Assembly: GCA_030544235.1 (NCBI GenBank)
Contig: CM060461.1
Location: 8,563,449 to 8,627,448, forward strand
Origin: Lepturacanthus savala
Taxonomy: Eukaryota > Chordata > Actinopteri > Scombriformes > Trichiuridae
Length of the DNA stretch: 64,000 nt
Reading direction: 5' to 3'
Below are positions 43,201 to 53,955 of this stretch, piece after piece (position 1 is the first letter of the stretch; every line of letters starts with the position of its first letter). Position numbers and translations under genes: made by a program. The notes under the pieces were generated by a model. It saw nothing but the letters and a program-made list of their open reading frames with translations. It was not told where the DNA came from and made no database searches.

Positions 43201-44645
43201 TCGAGACTCACCCAGGGGTGACGGTGCGTTCGCGGCCCTATCGGCTACCTGAACACAAGAGAAAAGTGGTTCAGGCTGAATTGAAAGCTATGTTGGAGAT
43301 GGGTGTAATAGAAGAGTCCAACAGTGCCTGGTGTAGCCCCATCGTTCTTGTAACCAAGAAAGATGGGTCTATCCGGTTCTGTGTGGACTATCGCAAGGTG
43401 AATGATGTTTCACAGTTTGACGCCTATCCAATGCCCCGGGTCGACGAACTCCTGGATCGCCTGGGCCCTGCTCGCTTTTTCACGACGCTGGATTTGACCA
43501 AGGGCTACTGGCAGATTCCCTTGTCTCCAGAGTCCAAGGAGAAAACGGCCTTCTCTACTCCGTACGGTTTGTACCAATTTGTCACACTTCCGTTTGGGTT
43601 GTTTGGGGCCCCAGCCACTTTTCAACGCCTCATGGACCGGGTGCTGCGCCCCCATGCCGCATATGCTGCCGCCTACCTGGATGATGTCATCATCCACAGT
43701 AACACCTGGGCGGAGCATGTGCGGCAGGTGGCTGCGGTGCTCGAGTCACTGAGGCAGGCGGGGCTTACGGCCAACCCAAAGAAGTGTGAAGTTGGACGGA
43801 GGGAGGTACGGTATCTGGGGTACCACTTGGGCGGCGGGCAGGTGCGTCCACAGGTTGACAAGACAGCAGCGATTGCAGCCTGCCCAAGGCCCAAGACCAA
43901 AAAAGAGGTGCGGCGGTTTTTGGGGCTGGCCGGCTATTACCGGCGATTTATCCCCAACTTCGCGGAGCTGACCAGCCCTTTAACCGACCTCACCCGAAAG
44001 GGTGCTTCAGATCCGGTCCAGTGGACGGAGCAGTGCCAGGTGTCGTTTGAGAGGGTAAAGCAGGCCCTCTGTGGGGAGCCTCTTCTCCACACACCTAACT
44101 TCTCTCTCCCTTTTGTCTTGCAGACTGATGCGTCGGGCAGGGGGCTGGGGGCCGTTCTGTCCCAGCGGGTGCGGGGCGTCGACCGCCCAGTGCTTTACAT
44201 CAGCCGCAAGTTGTCGGAGAGGGAGGCCAGGTACAGCACGGTGGAGAGGGAGTGCCTGGCCATCCGGTGGGCGGTCGATGCTCTGCGGTACTACCTGCTG
44301 GGGCGCCCATTCACCCTCTGCTCGGACCACGCTCCCCTTCAATGGCTCCACCGCATGAAGGATGCCAACGCCCGGATCACTCGGTGGTATCTAGCTTTAC
44401 AGCCGTTTAAATTCACAGTGATCCATAGGCCGGGGGCGCAGATGGCCGTGGCCGACTTCCTTTCCCGCTCCCATGGGGAGGCGGGGGGGGGGAGTAGGTT
44501 AGGCCGGACGGCTCCCCGGCCTAAGTCGGGCGGTGGAGGTATGTGGAGGGGGCGTGGCGCATCGGCTGCAGGAGAGAGGTGTGGAGAGGGCTCAGGGGAG
44601 CGGCGCCAGGTGAGAGTAATTGAGCAGTGTGTACAGGTGCGCTAA
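40287..44645 (+). CDS. Gag-Pol polyprotein of Gmr1-like retrotransposon (PR-INT-RT-RH order)
   Basis: A single uninterrupted 1452-residue polyprotein. The start is the ATG at 40287, in strong context (A at -3, G at +4); the frame is open six bases further up, but only from a GTG. Domains in order are: N-terminal coiled-coil-like Gln/Ala-rich region; SCAN-like capsid (about 145-228); CCHC knuckle (304-317, CWRCGQPGHFRHEC); aspartic protease (DSG at 358, ILGTDW near 424); integrase with HHCC zinc site (H564, H571, C601, C604), D633, D692, E728 (D-D-35-E) and GPF motif at 867; reverse transcriptase (about 970-1150, LDL Asp at 1069, YLDD at 1130-1133); RNase H (D1281, E1320/E1322, D1347, D1390). 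No key residue is missing. Gag and Pol share one frame without a stop or frameshift. The last 34 or so residues are encoded by the 3' LTR. Confidence 0.96.
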   Translation: MADPQQVQPVTALAQIVAEVAAMSRDQAAASRQQLSALQRQIEGQTQLLQAMLARSGTASPSSPLSGVTMQRMTVGDDAQSFLEAFEVTAAACGWPEAEWAVRLLPLLAGDAQTAALGLPASSRGQYRAVKRAVLDRLGYSAEDHRRRFRGARLGPTDRPFVHAQQLGDAAHRWLQPGETAGEGRIMDQMILEQFVEGLPAGTLEWVRCHRPADLATAVALAEDHLAVLSRGQTAEARPVSAGRPRPAPRRRPAAVPGPPPETSTRPTPVPRTNVPSVLPPQGPAATGAAPSPQRVPQAAGQECWRCGQPGHFRHECPLMEVGQVIRVVGPPAPSPGPGETYSVPVRIQGGTHQAMVDSGCMQSIVHQNLIRPGALLEAGWVDIRCVHGDIHRYPVVPVEIRYKGKKHSVKAAVSSRLAHPLILGTDWPGFDKLVGQCVGVRSRPTGTGDMCAVLSGDARLSDAADGEGEPAVPPPEAPQVPVFDSMEDFPLEQSRDDTLRFAFDQVIRIDGHMVRPDAALSYPHFSLRRDRLYRVSRDTQTGDIVTQLLVPKSRREIVFQAAHYNPMAGHLGYDKTLNRIMARFYWPGIRANVRRWCASCPECQLVNPPAVPRAPLRPLPLMEVPFERVGMDLIGPFHRSARGYRFVLVLVDYATRYPEAVPLRTISAKSVAQALFQVISRVGIPKEILTDQGTQFMSRTLRELYGLLGIKAIRTSIYHPQTDGLVERLNKTLKSMIRKFVHDDNHNWDKWLHPLLFAVREVPQASTGFSPFELLFGRKPRGVLDLVKESWEDGPSPSKNEVQYVLDLRAKLHTLGQLSRENLLRAQERQQRLYNRGSRLRQFSPGDKVLVLLPSSNSKLLAKWQGPFVVTRRVGDVDYELVRSDRGGATQIYHLNLLKAWREAEPVSLVTTIRERDELGPEVPKSTNPAPLRCEDHLSPSHGADIARLQQRYADVFSPLPGRTSLIQHRIETHPGVTVRSRPYRLPEHKRKVVQAELKAMLEMGVIEESNSAWCSPIVLVTKKDGSIRFCVDYRKVNDVSQFDAYPMPRVDELLDRLGPARFFTTLDLTKGYWQIPLSPESKEKTAFSTPYGLYQFVTLPFGLFGAPATFQRLMDRVLRPHAAYAAAYLDDVIIHSNTWAEHVRQVAAVLESLRQAGLTANPKKCEVGRREVRYLGYHLGGGQVRPQVDKTAAIAACPRPKTKKEVRRFLGLAGYYRRFIPNFAELTSPLTDLTRKGASDPVQWTEQCQVSFERVKQALCGEPLLHTPNFSLPFVLQTDASGRGLGAVLSQRVRGVDRPVLYISRKLSEREARYSTVERECLAIRWAVDALRYYLLGRPFTLCSDHAPLQWLHRMKDANARITRWYLALQPFKFTVIHRPGAQMAVADFLSRSHGEAGGGSRLGRTAPRPKSGGGGMWRGRGASAAGERCGEGSGERRQVRVIEQCVQVR
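44532..44541 (+). other. Putative polypurine tract
   Basis: GGTGGAGGTA lies immediately before the TG of the 3' LTR and is the likely plus-strand primer. It is short and interrupted by T. A longer purine run (GGGGAGGCGGGGGGGGGGAG type, from about 44475) lies some 45 bases further upstream and could contribute. Both are within the open reading frame. Confidence 0.5.
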
Positions 44646-44877
44646 TTACTCTCACCATCTCTTTAAGAACAGTAGCAGGCTGGACCCGCGAGGGAGAAGT
44701 CACGGAGCGGAGCCGGCGGCTGCATATGGGCATCGGGTGTATGTGTACGTGTGTGTTTGTGTTCGTGTTCGTGAGTGCGCAAATAAAGCACGGGAAAACC
44801 CGTTCAACACAAAAGACTGGACTTGTTGTGCGTCTGTTCGGTGCCGGGGAACCCACGGGGGCAGCGAGACTGCCACA
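44542..44877 (+). repeat. 3' long terminal repeat
   Basis: This LTR is 336 bp and identical to the 5' LTR except for C at 44873 (A at 40250). It encodes the last residues of the polyprotein, whose TAA stop (44643-44645) overlaps the start of the second arm of the LTR inverted repeat. Confidence 0.96.
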
Positions 44878-44882
44878 AATGG
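44878..44882. repeat. Target-site duplication, right copy (AATGG)
   Basis: AATGG follows the terminal CA of the 3' LTR and matches 39914-39918 exactly. Confidence 0.95.
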
Positions 44883-46049
44883 CTTCTTGTCCTTACTGTA
44901 CTCTTTTCATTATTAATAGAAATAATTATGATCATTCTTAAAGCACAACATAGGATATATCTTTCATAACGATCAGTCATCCTATGCACAGTAAAAGTAT
45001 TAACATTCATAGAATAAACCATGGTAGATTTAAACACCCTATCCCTCATGTGCTTTGTCTTCATTAACCCAAAGATCAATATGTCATTGGCTCAATTACC
45101 GCAGACATTGATGACATTGAGCCCGCCATCCTATTTGTTCCGAATCACTTCATCCCACCCTTAACCCTTGCGGTAGGCCATTCCCGTACAGACTCCACCT
45201 GCTGCATCTCCCACCATCTAGGGCATTGAGCTTCTGGAAGACAATTTTCATAATGTTGTTTGTGGAGTAAACAGAGCCTGTTATGATTATGTGTGCAAAG
45301 CTCATGTCCATGCCCTGTAGGACAGGGGTTAGCTAATAGAGATTAAAGCATGGCATAAAGGAATACCAAACCATCAATTGGAAGAACCCAATGGTAGAAA
45401 AACACAATCCATTGCATTAGTTTTAGCTAATGGTAAAGGACTAGCTCTATTCTCCTGTGCCTTTTAGTGTCTGTGAGAGGGATAGAAAAAGTGAGGGAAG
45501 TTAAACATCAAAGTGTGTAAATCATTTTTCCAGCTCACATGCACCTATTTTTAGGGGCAAATGCTTGTGAAATACTGGCACTCTAGAGGCCTGACATTAT
45601 GTTGTTACATGTAAATTGTGTCCCGGTTGTGATGCAGAATGCTTACCTGACTCCGAGGCATTTTCTTGCGCTTGGCCTCATGATTGCTGGAGAGTCACTT
45701 CTATTTCGGAATTTTGTCCTGGCTCCTTGCTGAAATAAGGAAAAGTGGGTCAAGCTGTCTCGGGTTTAAAGAGTAAAATAATGTTTGCCGAACTTCTTCT
45801 TCTCCTGTGGTGTTTTAAGATGGCTGGCAAATCAACGTAAAGGTGCTATACCGCCACCAACTGGATGCGATCAGCAGCAGGTGGCATAGTAGGCCACGTC
45901 AACCCATGAAAGGCACATTTTCATGAAGTTGGTGTCACAGTTGTGTGTTTTCTTTGTTTTTCTTAAGCAAAGTCATCACAGACACCTCAAAGTTTGGAGC
46001 AGTTGGAGTGATGGTGTCCTGTTCATCTCTGGACATACAGATGGACACG
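44883..46049. other. No gene recognised
   Basis: AT-rich flank resuming the sequence interrupted by the retrotransposon. No exon or repeat border was identified. Confidence 0.5.
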
Positions 46050-46404
46050 CCACCCATCATAGCACTAGGATAGGTTCACAATTTCTCAAATCTGTCTTAA
46101 ACCAAACAGTCAGGCACCCATGGGAACACTATAGTCATCACTCCTGTTCAGGCTGTCCTTTAAAATTCCCCTTCAAATGTGCTTTCAATGTCAGTAATGA
46201 GGGCCACAATCCACAGCATCTACACAGTCATTTTGTGGAAAATTACAGTTGAACAGTAACATTTTCGCACAGAAGGAGGCTTCTAGATATTGGACCCCAT
46301 CACTTGTTGTAAGTACATTATGAAAGGATCGTCTAATGACCGGTATGAACAGGAGGAACAATTATGGCAAGAAAAACTTGTTGCAATGTTCATTTGGGCT
46401 CGTG
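46050..46404. repeat. Diffuse teleost interspersed repeat
   Basis: Blocks such as GGAAAATTACAGTTGAACAG, ATATTGGACCCCATCA and TAAGTACATTATGAAAGGAT, then GAACAGGAGGAACAATTATG, are ones I recognise from a common fish repeat. It is non-coding and its class is uncertain. It directly abuts the fold-back element. Confidence 0.45.
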
Positions 46405-46405
46405 A

Positions 46406-46679
46406 TATTGCAGAAACTGAAAATATCTTGTTTTTATACAACTAGTTCAATATTGAGTAGTCTTATTGCCCTGGCAGGCAATTTTGCTTATTTTTTCTGA
46501 TTTGGGGTAATATGGTCATGTTTTGAGCAAAAAAAAGACTAACCTTTTCTTAAAACAAAAAAACAAAACAAAATTAACTAAGTCAAAAGAAACTAAATTG
46601 TCTGCCAGTGTAATAAAAAAATTCTACTCAGTGTGGGGCTAACTATACCAAAAACAAGATATTTTCAGTTTTTGCAGTG
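46406..46679. mobile_element. Fold-back MITE with long inverted arms
   Basis: TGCAGAAACTGAAAATATCTTG then TTTTT (46409-46435) is inverted as AAAAACAAGATATTTTCAGT then TTTTGCA (46650-46676), with 26 of 27 positions matching. A second inner pair (46463-46484 and 46595-46616, containing CTGGCAGGCAATTT and AAATTGTCTGCCAG) matches at about 19 of 22. The element is therefore nearly palindromic. The motifs fit a fish MITE with CACTGCAAAAACTGAAAAT termini. Confidence 0.8.
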
Positions 46680-49382
46680 TAAAACAGACTTGAAAAAAAT
46701 GTGAACCTATCCTTTACCTAAGCAGATAAATCAGAGCAATTATTGTTTTCCATCAAATGGCTCAGGAAAGTGTGCTGTGTTATGAGAGCAATTTCAAATT
46801 CATACACATACAAAAAAATGTAATTTCAGGTTATTTTCTAAGTAAGAAAAGTTTGAATTGATAGAAATGCAAAGACTCAAAATCACAATAAAGTATCTGG
46901 GCGCCGCTTTCCGAACAATTTCATGCATTCTAAAGATGTTTCCCTTTTTTTCTTTTTTTTTTTTCTTCAACAAAGAGCCATTTCAGCCCAGTTCCGTAAA
47001 GAATCATTTCAAAAGGGCTTTACAATGCCCCATTACGTTTTTCAATTTCATCATATACAGCAAGAGACAGAAAGCCTCTGATGTAGGATCACCAAAAGTG
47101 CAGACCTGTGCTCCTTATGAAATACTGGCTTTAGCTCTTCTGCGCTCGTCTGCTACATTCCTGGAGCTGCTCTTCATCTGTGGGGCAACAAAGCGAGCAG
47201 GAGCGATTCAGAAGATACAGGTCAGCAGAGCCGGCCCGTTTCCTGGTCAGAGCCAAGAGGAGCAGGTGTCATGAAGTTGTGTTTAATAGGATCTCCCCAA
47301 GCCTCTTAGATATATTTCATAACTCCAGAGCTGTGTCCCACTTTCTGGGTGATATTACTCATATTGTTTGACCTGTCTGGTTTGTTGCAATGTGGGGGAA
47401 CAGCCGTCTGCTAACCATTATTTGCTCTAATGCTAATGTATTTTTTTTTAATCATTGAATAATGCTGTCTGATCACAGTATGTCGGGTTATTTTGAGACA
47501 CTAGAAGCAAGAGCTCTGAATTTTAAAGAATGGGTTGACAAAATGGTAGAAATAATATCTTATGAATGAGAGTAAACTCACTGGGACAGTTTCTGGACTT
47601 ACATTGCAATAAGCCTTAGATCAGAACAGAGGACAGCCTCTCATGTGATGTGTATGAACCTGTATTGTGTCGCAAGATGCGACAGGGACTGTTTTTTTTG
47701 CTAGTTTTTGTTTTTTTTCTGGATGTATGAACCTATTCATTATATTAGACTTGAATGGAATCTATGTTCACATTTTAGCCAATTTAAGCCCAGATTTTCT
47801 TTTGAATATTTCATGTATGTAATTATGTCGGGTCATTATGAGTATATAAGAGTCATTATCATGTTATACATATTTTTTTTTCTATTTTTTTCCATGTTAT
47901 GCTCTTTTCTTTGCAGAAAATAGCATTTTAATGGCTATTAAAGGTGCCACTTGCAGAAACCTACCCATAAACAAAAATCAATTTTTCCCAAGTACAAAAT
48001 CTTTTGGGGGGATTATTCTAGAGACTTGAATGATTAAATAGATATATACATGTCAGGATTGAAAATTTTAATAATGTAGATGAAATCTAGACCCTAGGGT
48101 CTAGGGTTTGTCTTCTCCATGTTTTCAGGAGGAAGGGACAGGAAGTTGATGACATCATGTTACAGGAAGCTCTTGGAAAACAATTAATTTGTCTACTATC
48201 ATGCCATTAGAAGGAAAAAGTTGTATGATTAACATTTTGATTTTTTATTTTAAGTATAAAATGACAGTCATGGATTTAAAATGTCATAGGTTTCAATGGA
48301 TAGATAAGAAGATAATACAACTGTACCAGGTGTCCTGTGGTCTGGAAACAACTGTTTGTGAATGAGTAGATTGAAAGAAATATCAAAATATAATGTCATG
48401 CATTGAAACCAGTGGTCTGCAGAAAAAAAAACACAAACAGCCACTTTGTCAAGTGTAAGCACTTTATTAGTAACACTTACCAAGGCGAACACCTCCCACT
48501 CACGCCTGCTGACCTGCTTTTCATCCTTCATTTCAAAACACAAGCAGCACGAGAGATCTGACTGTCATACATAAACAGCAACAAAAGATGGACACAGCAT
48601 TCCCAAGGCAGGACCTTTAGGCACTTACACACAGAGAGACACACACACACCTTCCCAGCTCATGACCTGCTCAGACAGCCTGGCACACCGAGCCGTCAAT
48701 TGATTGTATGGTCAGCTGCTCATCACAAAGCCTCTTGACAGCTTTGACATCTTTATTTAGTAGTGACACCTAGCTGGCTGGTGGGTCAGCTCTGGCTTGC
48801 AAAAGGGCTTAATTCTTTACTTAGGTTGCCACGGCTTACATCCCTGGAGAGACACAGGCCTTCGTAGACTTCCTGTTTTCATCAGTCACCACGTTGATGG
48901 CTGCTTCTGGGAGCTTTAGCTACTTTGTTGTTTGTTGTTGTTGCTGGTTGTGGTTGTGAGCCAGAGCTCGAGGTTCGGCTGTGGTTAAATTTAGATTTAA
49001 AAAGACAACGGCACCTTTTTTCTTTTCAAAAAAGGGCCAGAGTCAACTCAATACGGCGCTGAAACGTTCAGGGAAAGAGGTACTATGATCTAGTTTAGAT
49101 TTAAAGGAATAATTTGACCTCTTTGGAAATGCTCTCATTGGAGGTTTCTGCCAAGTGTTACATGCTCCTCATCCAGCAATTGATACCAATGCCCCTGAAA
49201 ATACACCAACAATTCCTGAAGTTCACCAATTTACATTTAATCTGTACATCACCTTCCTTGTTCTCAACAAGAAAATGCATACATTGTAATTTTTTATTTG
49301 AAAGATTTGTATTAATTTTGTATAGAAACCTTCAAACGACATATTCAGGATGAATGACTTAAAATACATCTGCACAACCCTT
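46680..49382. other. No gene recognised
   Basis: AT-rich with T-runs. The frame at 46858-47274 (+) contains a poly-Phe homopolymer segment and no domain. GGGTCTAGGGT near 48090-48110 is a short local repeat. Nothing else was recognised. Confidence 0.5.
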
Positions 49383-49384
49383 TA

Positions 49385-49739
49385 CACTACCATTCAAAAG
49401 TTTGGTGTCACTTAGACAATGTAGTCTTTTCCATGAAAAGTTACATTTTTATTTACCACCATGAGTTGTAAAATTAATAGAAAACATTACTACATTAGCT
49501 TTCTGAAGCAATGAGCAAACACATTGTACCATTAGAACACTGGAAATGGGCCTCTATACACCTATGTAGATATTCCACCAAAAACCAGACGTTTGCAGCT
49601 AGAATAGTCATTTACTACGTCAGCAATGTATAGAGTGTATTTCTGATTAGTTTAAAGTTACCTTCATTGGATAAAACAGTGCTTTTCTTTCAAAAATCAT
49701 ACAATTTCTAAGTGACCCCAAAACTTTTGAACGGTAGTG
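49385..49739 (-). mobile_element. Tc1/mariner-like MITE, family 1, copy E (short subfamily)
   Basis: The element is flanked by TA on both sides (49383-49384 and 49740-49741). The termini CACTACCATTCAAAAGTTTG and CAAAACTTTTGAACGGTAGTG are near-perfect inverted repeats. Read on the minus strand it shares the GAAAGCTAATGTAGTAATG deletion junction with copies B and D. No transposase sequence remains. Confidence 0.9.
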
Positions 49740-49741
49740 TA

Positions 49742-52700
49742 TATAATTATAAAAGATAATAATCGTGGCATGCAGTAATGAACCCAGCATGGACACATAT
49801 ATGATATCCATATACAGTAAGTATGTAATTTAATAGTTGCACAACCCTGAGTAGCTTCATGCAGCACTTACTGCAGAGGCTTCTGACCCACTACATTAAC
49901 CCTTGCTCTTCCACAACTGAGATTAGCGAGGAGATGGCTGTTTTCAAGGCAAACACAATTAAACCTGTGGGTTGAAATACATTACTAGAGGCTATGAAGG
50001 AGATGCAGGCGTCTGTACCCTGACATGTTGTGCAGCTTCCTGCCTCCTCTCACATAATGCTGCACATTTGTCACCCCCGCTCCCCGCCTACACGCGCTGC
50101 CGCCGGTGCGCGGGAAGGGTTCACGCTCTTTGGAGTGGCAGCCTCACTTTTATAGCAACAAGGTGGTGCAGGGAGGACACGGGGCGCCGGGGAACATGTT
50201 CATTATTCAATAAACATTTTAAATATTCCCAGTTATGAAAGCACAATTCTGTCTTGGTTATCCTTTGTGGCCGCATGCTCCAGGCTATCGGGAGAGATAA
50301 ACCCAGCATACCAATGATGAACGGCTCGCGGGAAGGGCAGCGATGATGTATTAAATAGGCTTTAATAAATGGGTTTTAAATATGCTGTCGATTTAAAAAA
50401 AAAAAAAAAAGTCTAAAAGTTTCAGCAGGCTGTAAATCAATGTTACTCACTTAAAGTTTATTTCCACTGATGTGAATTTGATGGGTTTTGACCTTTTGTA
50501 TTGTGGAATCCTTTCTAAAAATGCAGGATTTCCTGAAAATCGTAATGGATCAGAAGCTTTACCTTCTTTCCTGGTCTAAAGGCTAAATTATTAAATATTG
50601 CACTGCACGCTGCACAACTCGCTATCCTTCATGATTGGTTTGAAGCACATCTTTGCTTTTTCATTATGGTATGATACATTCCTATCAATTGTTCCATATG
50701 AGAGGTTATCCAAAGTACTGTAAGGAAACTGAGATGAATTTGTAAAATAATGGCTTTATTTTGGTTGCATGTATTTTGAAATGGGGCTGCCTGTTTTTAT
50801 CTCAATTCTGTATTGGAGATATTATTAACCTGAAAGTATTGCACATATAAGCATGCTTTTAATTGTGTATTCTGACTTATTATTATTTCTCCCTGTGGAT
50901 GTGGGTGGGTTTCTCTGTTATGGTTGTTTTCTCTGCATTTTGGCAGCAGTGTGAAATAATTTTGCATTTAAACTGTTTAATTATGGTGTTCCCCTGACAT
51001 GTCCTGCTGTTTCAGAACAATAATAATTAAAGAATGTTACAAAAAAAGTAGGTCATTGTCACTGTAATTGTTTGTGAAGGGCAGCATATGGAAGAGTGTT
51101 GGGTCTGGAAATAGAATTAGGTTAGGGGTTAAGGTTAGTTATGTTATGTTGAGGGTCAGGGGATAAAGAAGCTATTGTATATGCATCTGGGTGTAATTCT
51201 GCAGTGCTGAGCTATATTGAAAGAGATAATCTGTGTTTTTGTGCCATTCCTGACAAAAACAGTAGACTGATAACCTGATTTGCCAGTAACCTTACACTTG
51301 GGGGACACTGATGACAAATACCTTCCTGGGAGGCCTTGGCAGCCGCAGCCCATATATTACTGAAGGGTCACCTTGGCCCGGTCCCCATCTCATCACAAAA
51401 TAGCGTTCAGTACCTTCTCACTGTGGACAAGGCCATACTTCATACTGCCATATATCTTACCTGCTGAGGCATCTCTGGCTGTATCAATATAAATAGTAGA
51501 AAACTGATAAACTCAGTGTGGATCCTTGCAGTGTTCTGCAAAAACGATAAGATTTTCTACAGTGTCGTGGAGATAAAAACTGCCTGCATTTTTTTATTTA
51601 TTTATTTATTTTTGTGAGAGAGAGAGATTGGACTCACACACACACATATGCAGACACACACACATATATATTCATGGAGCCAAGTATACAAACAGACATG
51701 AAAACAGTCATGCGGAGCATCATCTAAGACAAGTATAACGTCAGATTAAGTATTGATGTGTCACAGCATCATAGCCCGAGGTATGAAACTGTATCTGTCG
51801 TGCATTACAGTAACTACAAAAGACATTATACCAAATGTGGAACAGGCCTTCTAGCAGTGGGATCTAGCAACTCAAGATGGGCAATAAAAGTAAAAAGTAT
51901 AATAAAATATAATAGGAGGGGGGGGTTGATGAATGTCCGTTACCTAGCAACAAGCAGCTTAGCGAGAGCTCAAACAATGGCTACGGCCCGTGTTCTGCGG
52001 GCAAGTGTCATATCATTTGTCATGATTAAGCACGGGGAGGCAAGTCAAATTCAGAGACAAACAATCACAGAAGGTTTAATGGCTCAGCTGTTTCTGCCAA
52101 ACCATTAGTGGAAAACTGTGAACTACAGTTTTATGGGGTAATTTCCAGGTAGACAATAATCTAAATTAGTCACAAATGGTTGCTGATCGTGTTGCATTAT
52201 ATATGTGTGCACGCAGAAGTGTGGCCTGGTGCAAACGATAAGTGTGGATATAATGAAAAGATATTGTGTCTGATTAGTTTAACAATGATGAATATTGGTG
52301 TGTAGCCCTGGTGCTGTATACTGTATGTGTATGTGTGTTCACGTGTGAGAGAGAGACTATTGTGTTGAGGAGGTTTGTGGGCTTGAATGCCAAATAGAGT
52401 GTGTGCGTGAACAGTTTTGTGAGTAAACTTTTGTGTGTGTGTCTGTGCATGTTAGTGGGTGTGGGTGTGGGTAGAATCTGATAGGTTCTCCCTTTTTCCT
52501 CAGTGTTTCACCTCGGATCAATAGCCTCCCAAAGGAGACCCCATGACTTCACTCTCAAAGAGATTCTGTTACCTTTCCACCCCTCATCTAGGAAACAAAA
52601 CCCTCTTCAAACCAAAGATTTATTTTTCTATCTATTCTCCTTTTTGGGAGCCATACGCTTGTTTGGCATGCACATATTTGGTTGGAAAGCCCTTTAAAAA

Positions 52701-53007
52701 TACACTTTACTCACATAGAAAAAGAAAAAAACACAAAATATTTGTGCATTAAAATTATAGTCACATTTAAAGAGGATATAATAGATCTATTTGTTAATAA
52801 ATCATCATGATTCTTTGTTAGAGATGATCTCTGTACTCTTGAAAAGTGTTGTTTTGCTAAATTGCCTTCTAATTTCACCACTTCAGTAAATTATATACAG
52901 TATTTGCATTAATATTACTTGTTTGGATTATGATGACACCTTCCCTGCATAATAAAAGCAAGGAGAAATGTAATAACAATTGTGGGACAGTATTAATTTT
53001 TTCAGCT
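49742..53007. other. No gene recognised; low-complexity patches
   Basis: Contains a 16-bp A run near 50395-50410, a TTTA tandem at about 51590-51613 followed by GA and CA dinucleotide patches, and degenerate GT-rich sequence at 52320-52475. A GGTTAGGGGTTAAGGTTAG patch at about 51119 is telomere-like only in passing. Confidence 0.5.
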
Positions 53008-53955
53008 ATTTTTCACTATAGTTTTAATCTTTGTCTTGTGCCAAATGCCCATATTAGTTTTAGTCATATTTAGTCAAATTGTATTATTTTTTGTTTGATC
53101 ACATTTTAGTTGAGAAAAGTCCTGGCATTTTAGTCTAGTTCTACCCAAAGAAAATCCAAAGTATTTTAGTCTAGTTTAGTCAATAGTCTTTCTTTATTCT
53201 TTGACAGCATGTTGATAGTAATCAAAAATAATTTAGTTAAACCAATAAATTCACTTTAGTCTTTTCCTTAAGATTTATTATGTCATTATTACCTGATGAA
53301 GTAGCTCTACATGTTTTCATTTATTAGGAATGCTAGATCACTAAACATGCATGATGTTTTGATTCACATATTTTATTATGAACCAACATGATTCAACAAT
53401 TCTAAGACTTTAAAAGAGTAAGAGGGATAAAAAAAAAGAAAAAAAGATGCTGTTTTCTGTCAGTTCATGTCACACTAATAAACTACCAATGAGAACCAAA
53501 GACACTGCTGATGTGATGTCTGAAGTAAGATAGGTAACTTGCTAATGCCAAAGTTTGCACTAATTTTATTGTTTTAAGCAGGCAAGTAAATGTACATATT
53601 GACCCAGGTGCAGCTACGACATCTAAAAAGGGAAATAATGGGTTTATCTTCTATTGTTCAGAGTGTTTAAGGCAGGAATACATTTATTGAAACATGGGTT
53701 ATATGTGAAATGACTCTGCGTATTGATTGGTAGCACGTTTTACCAGAGAAGCTCTCGCTGTGTTGCCGCATTTAGTGCCGATAGCACGGGTCAATGCTCC
53801 TCACTCAGACGTGCGCACACACATGAATCCAGTGGTGGCACTGGATTGTAATTTAATAGAAAGTTTCATTAAGTTTTTATTTAATAAAGTAGTTTTAGTC
53901 TCGTCTTTTTTCGTCAACAAAAAATGTGTTAATTTCGTCACAGCCAGTAGTTAAG
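53008..53955. mobile_element. Old DNA-transposon-like repeat ('TTTTAGTC' type)
   Basis: The left part carries repeated TTTTAGTC/TTTAGTCA blocks (AGTTTTAGTCATATTTAGTC near 53057, ATTTTAGTCTAGTTTAGTCA near 53163). The right part has TAGTCTCGTCTTTTTTCGTC then AACAAAAAATGTG and AATTTCGTCACAG (53893-53945). These resemble a common teleost hAT-type repeat. It is diverged, with approximate borders and no coding content. Confidence 0.5.

Larger units (their letters stand above)
39919..44877 (+). mobile_element. Gmr1-like Ty3/gypsy LTR retrotransposon, complete
   Basis: A 4959-bp full-length element with two 336-bp LTRs beginning TG and ending CA, a primer-binding site, one intact gag-pol ORF, a purine-rich tract before the 3' LTR, and a perfect 5-bp AATGG duplication. 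The ORF order Gag-PR-INT-RT-RNase H (integrase upstream of reverse transcriptase) is known from the Gmr1-like group first named from Atlantic cod. The LTRs differ at one base in 336, so insertion was recent. The element is GC- and CpG-rich against AT-rich flanks. No envelope-like frame is present. Confidence 0.96.

Noticed and set aside
51116..51165. Interstitial telomere repeat
   Set aside because: Only one or two imperfect TTAGGG-like units occur, so it is no more than local low complexity.
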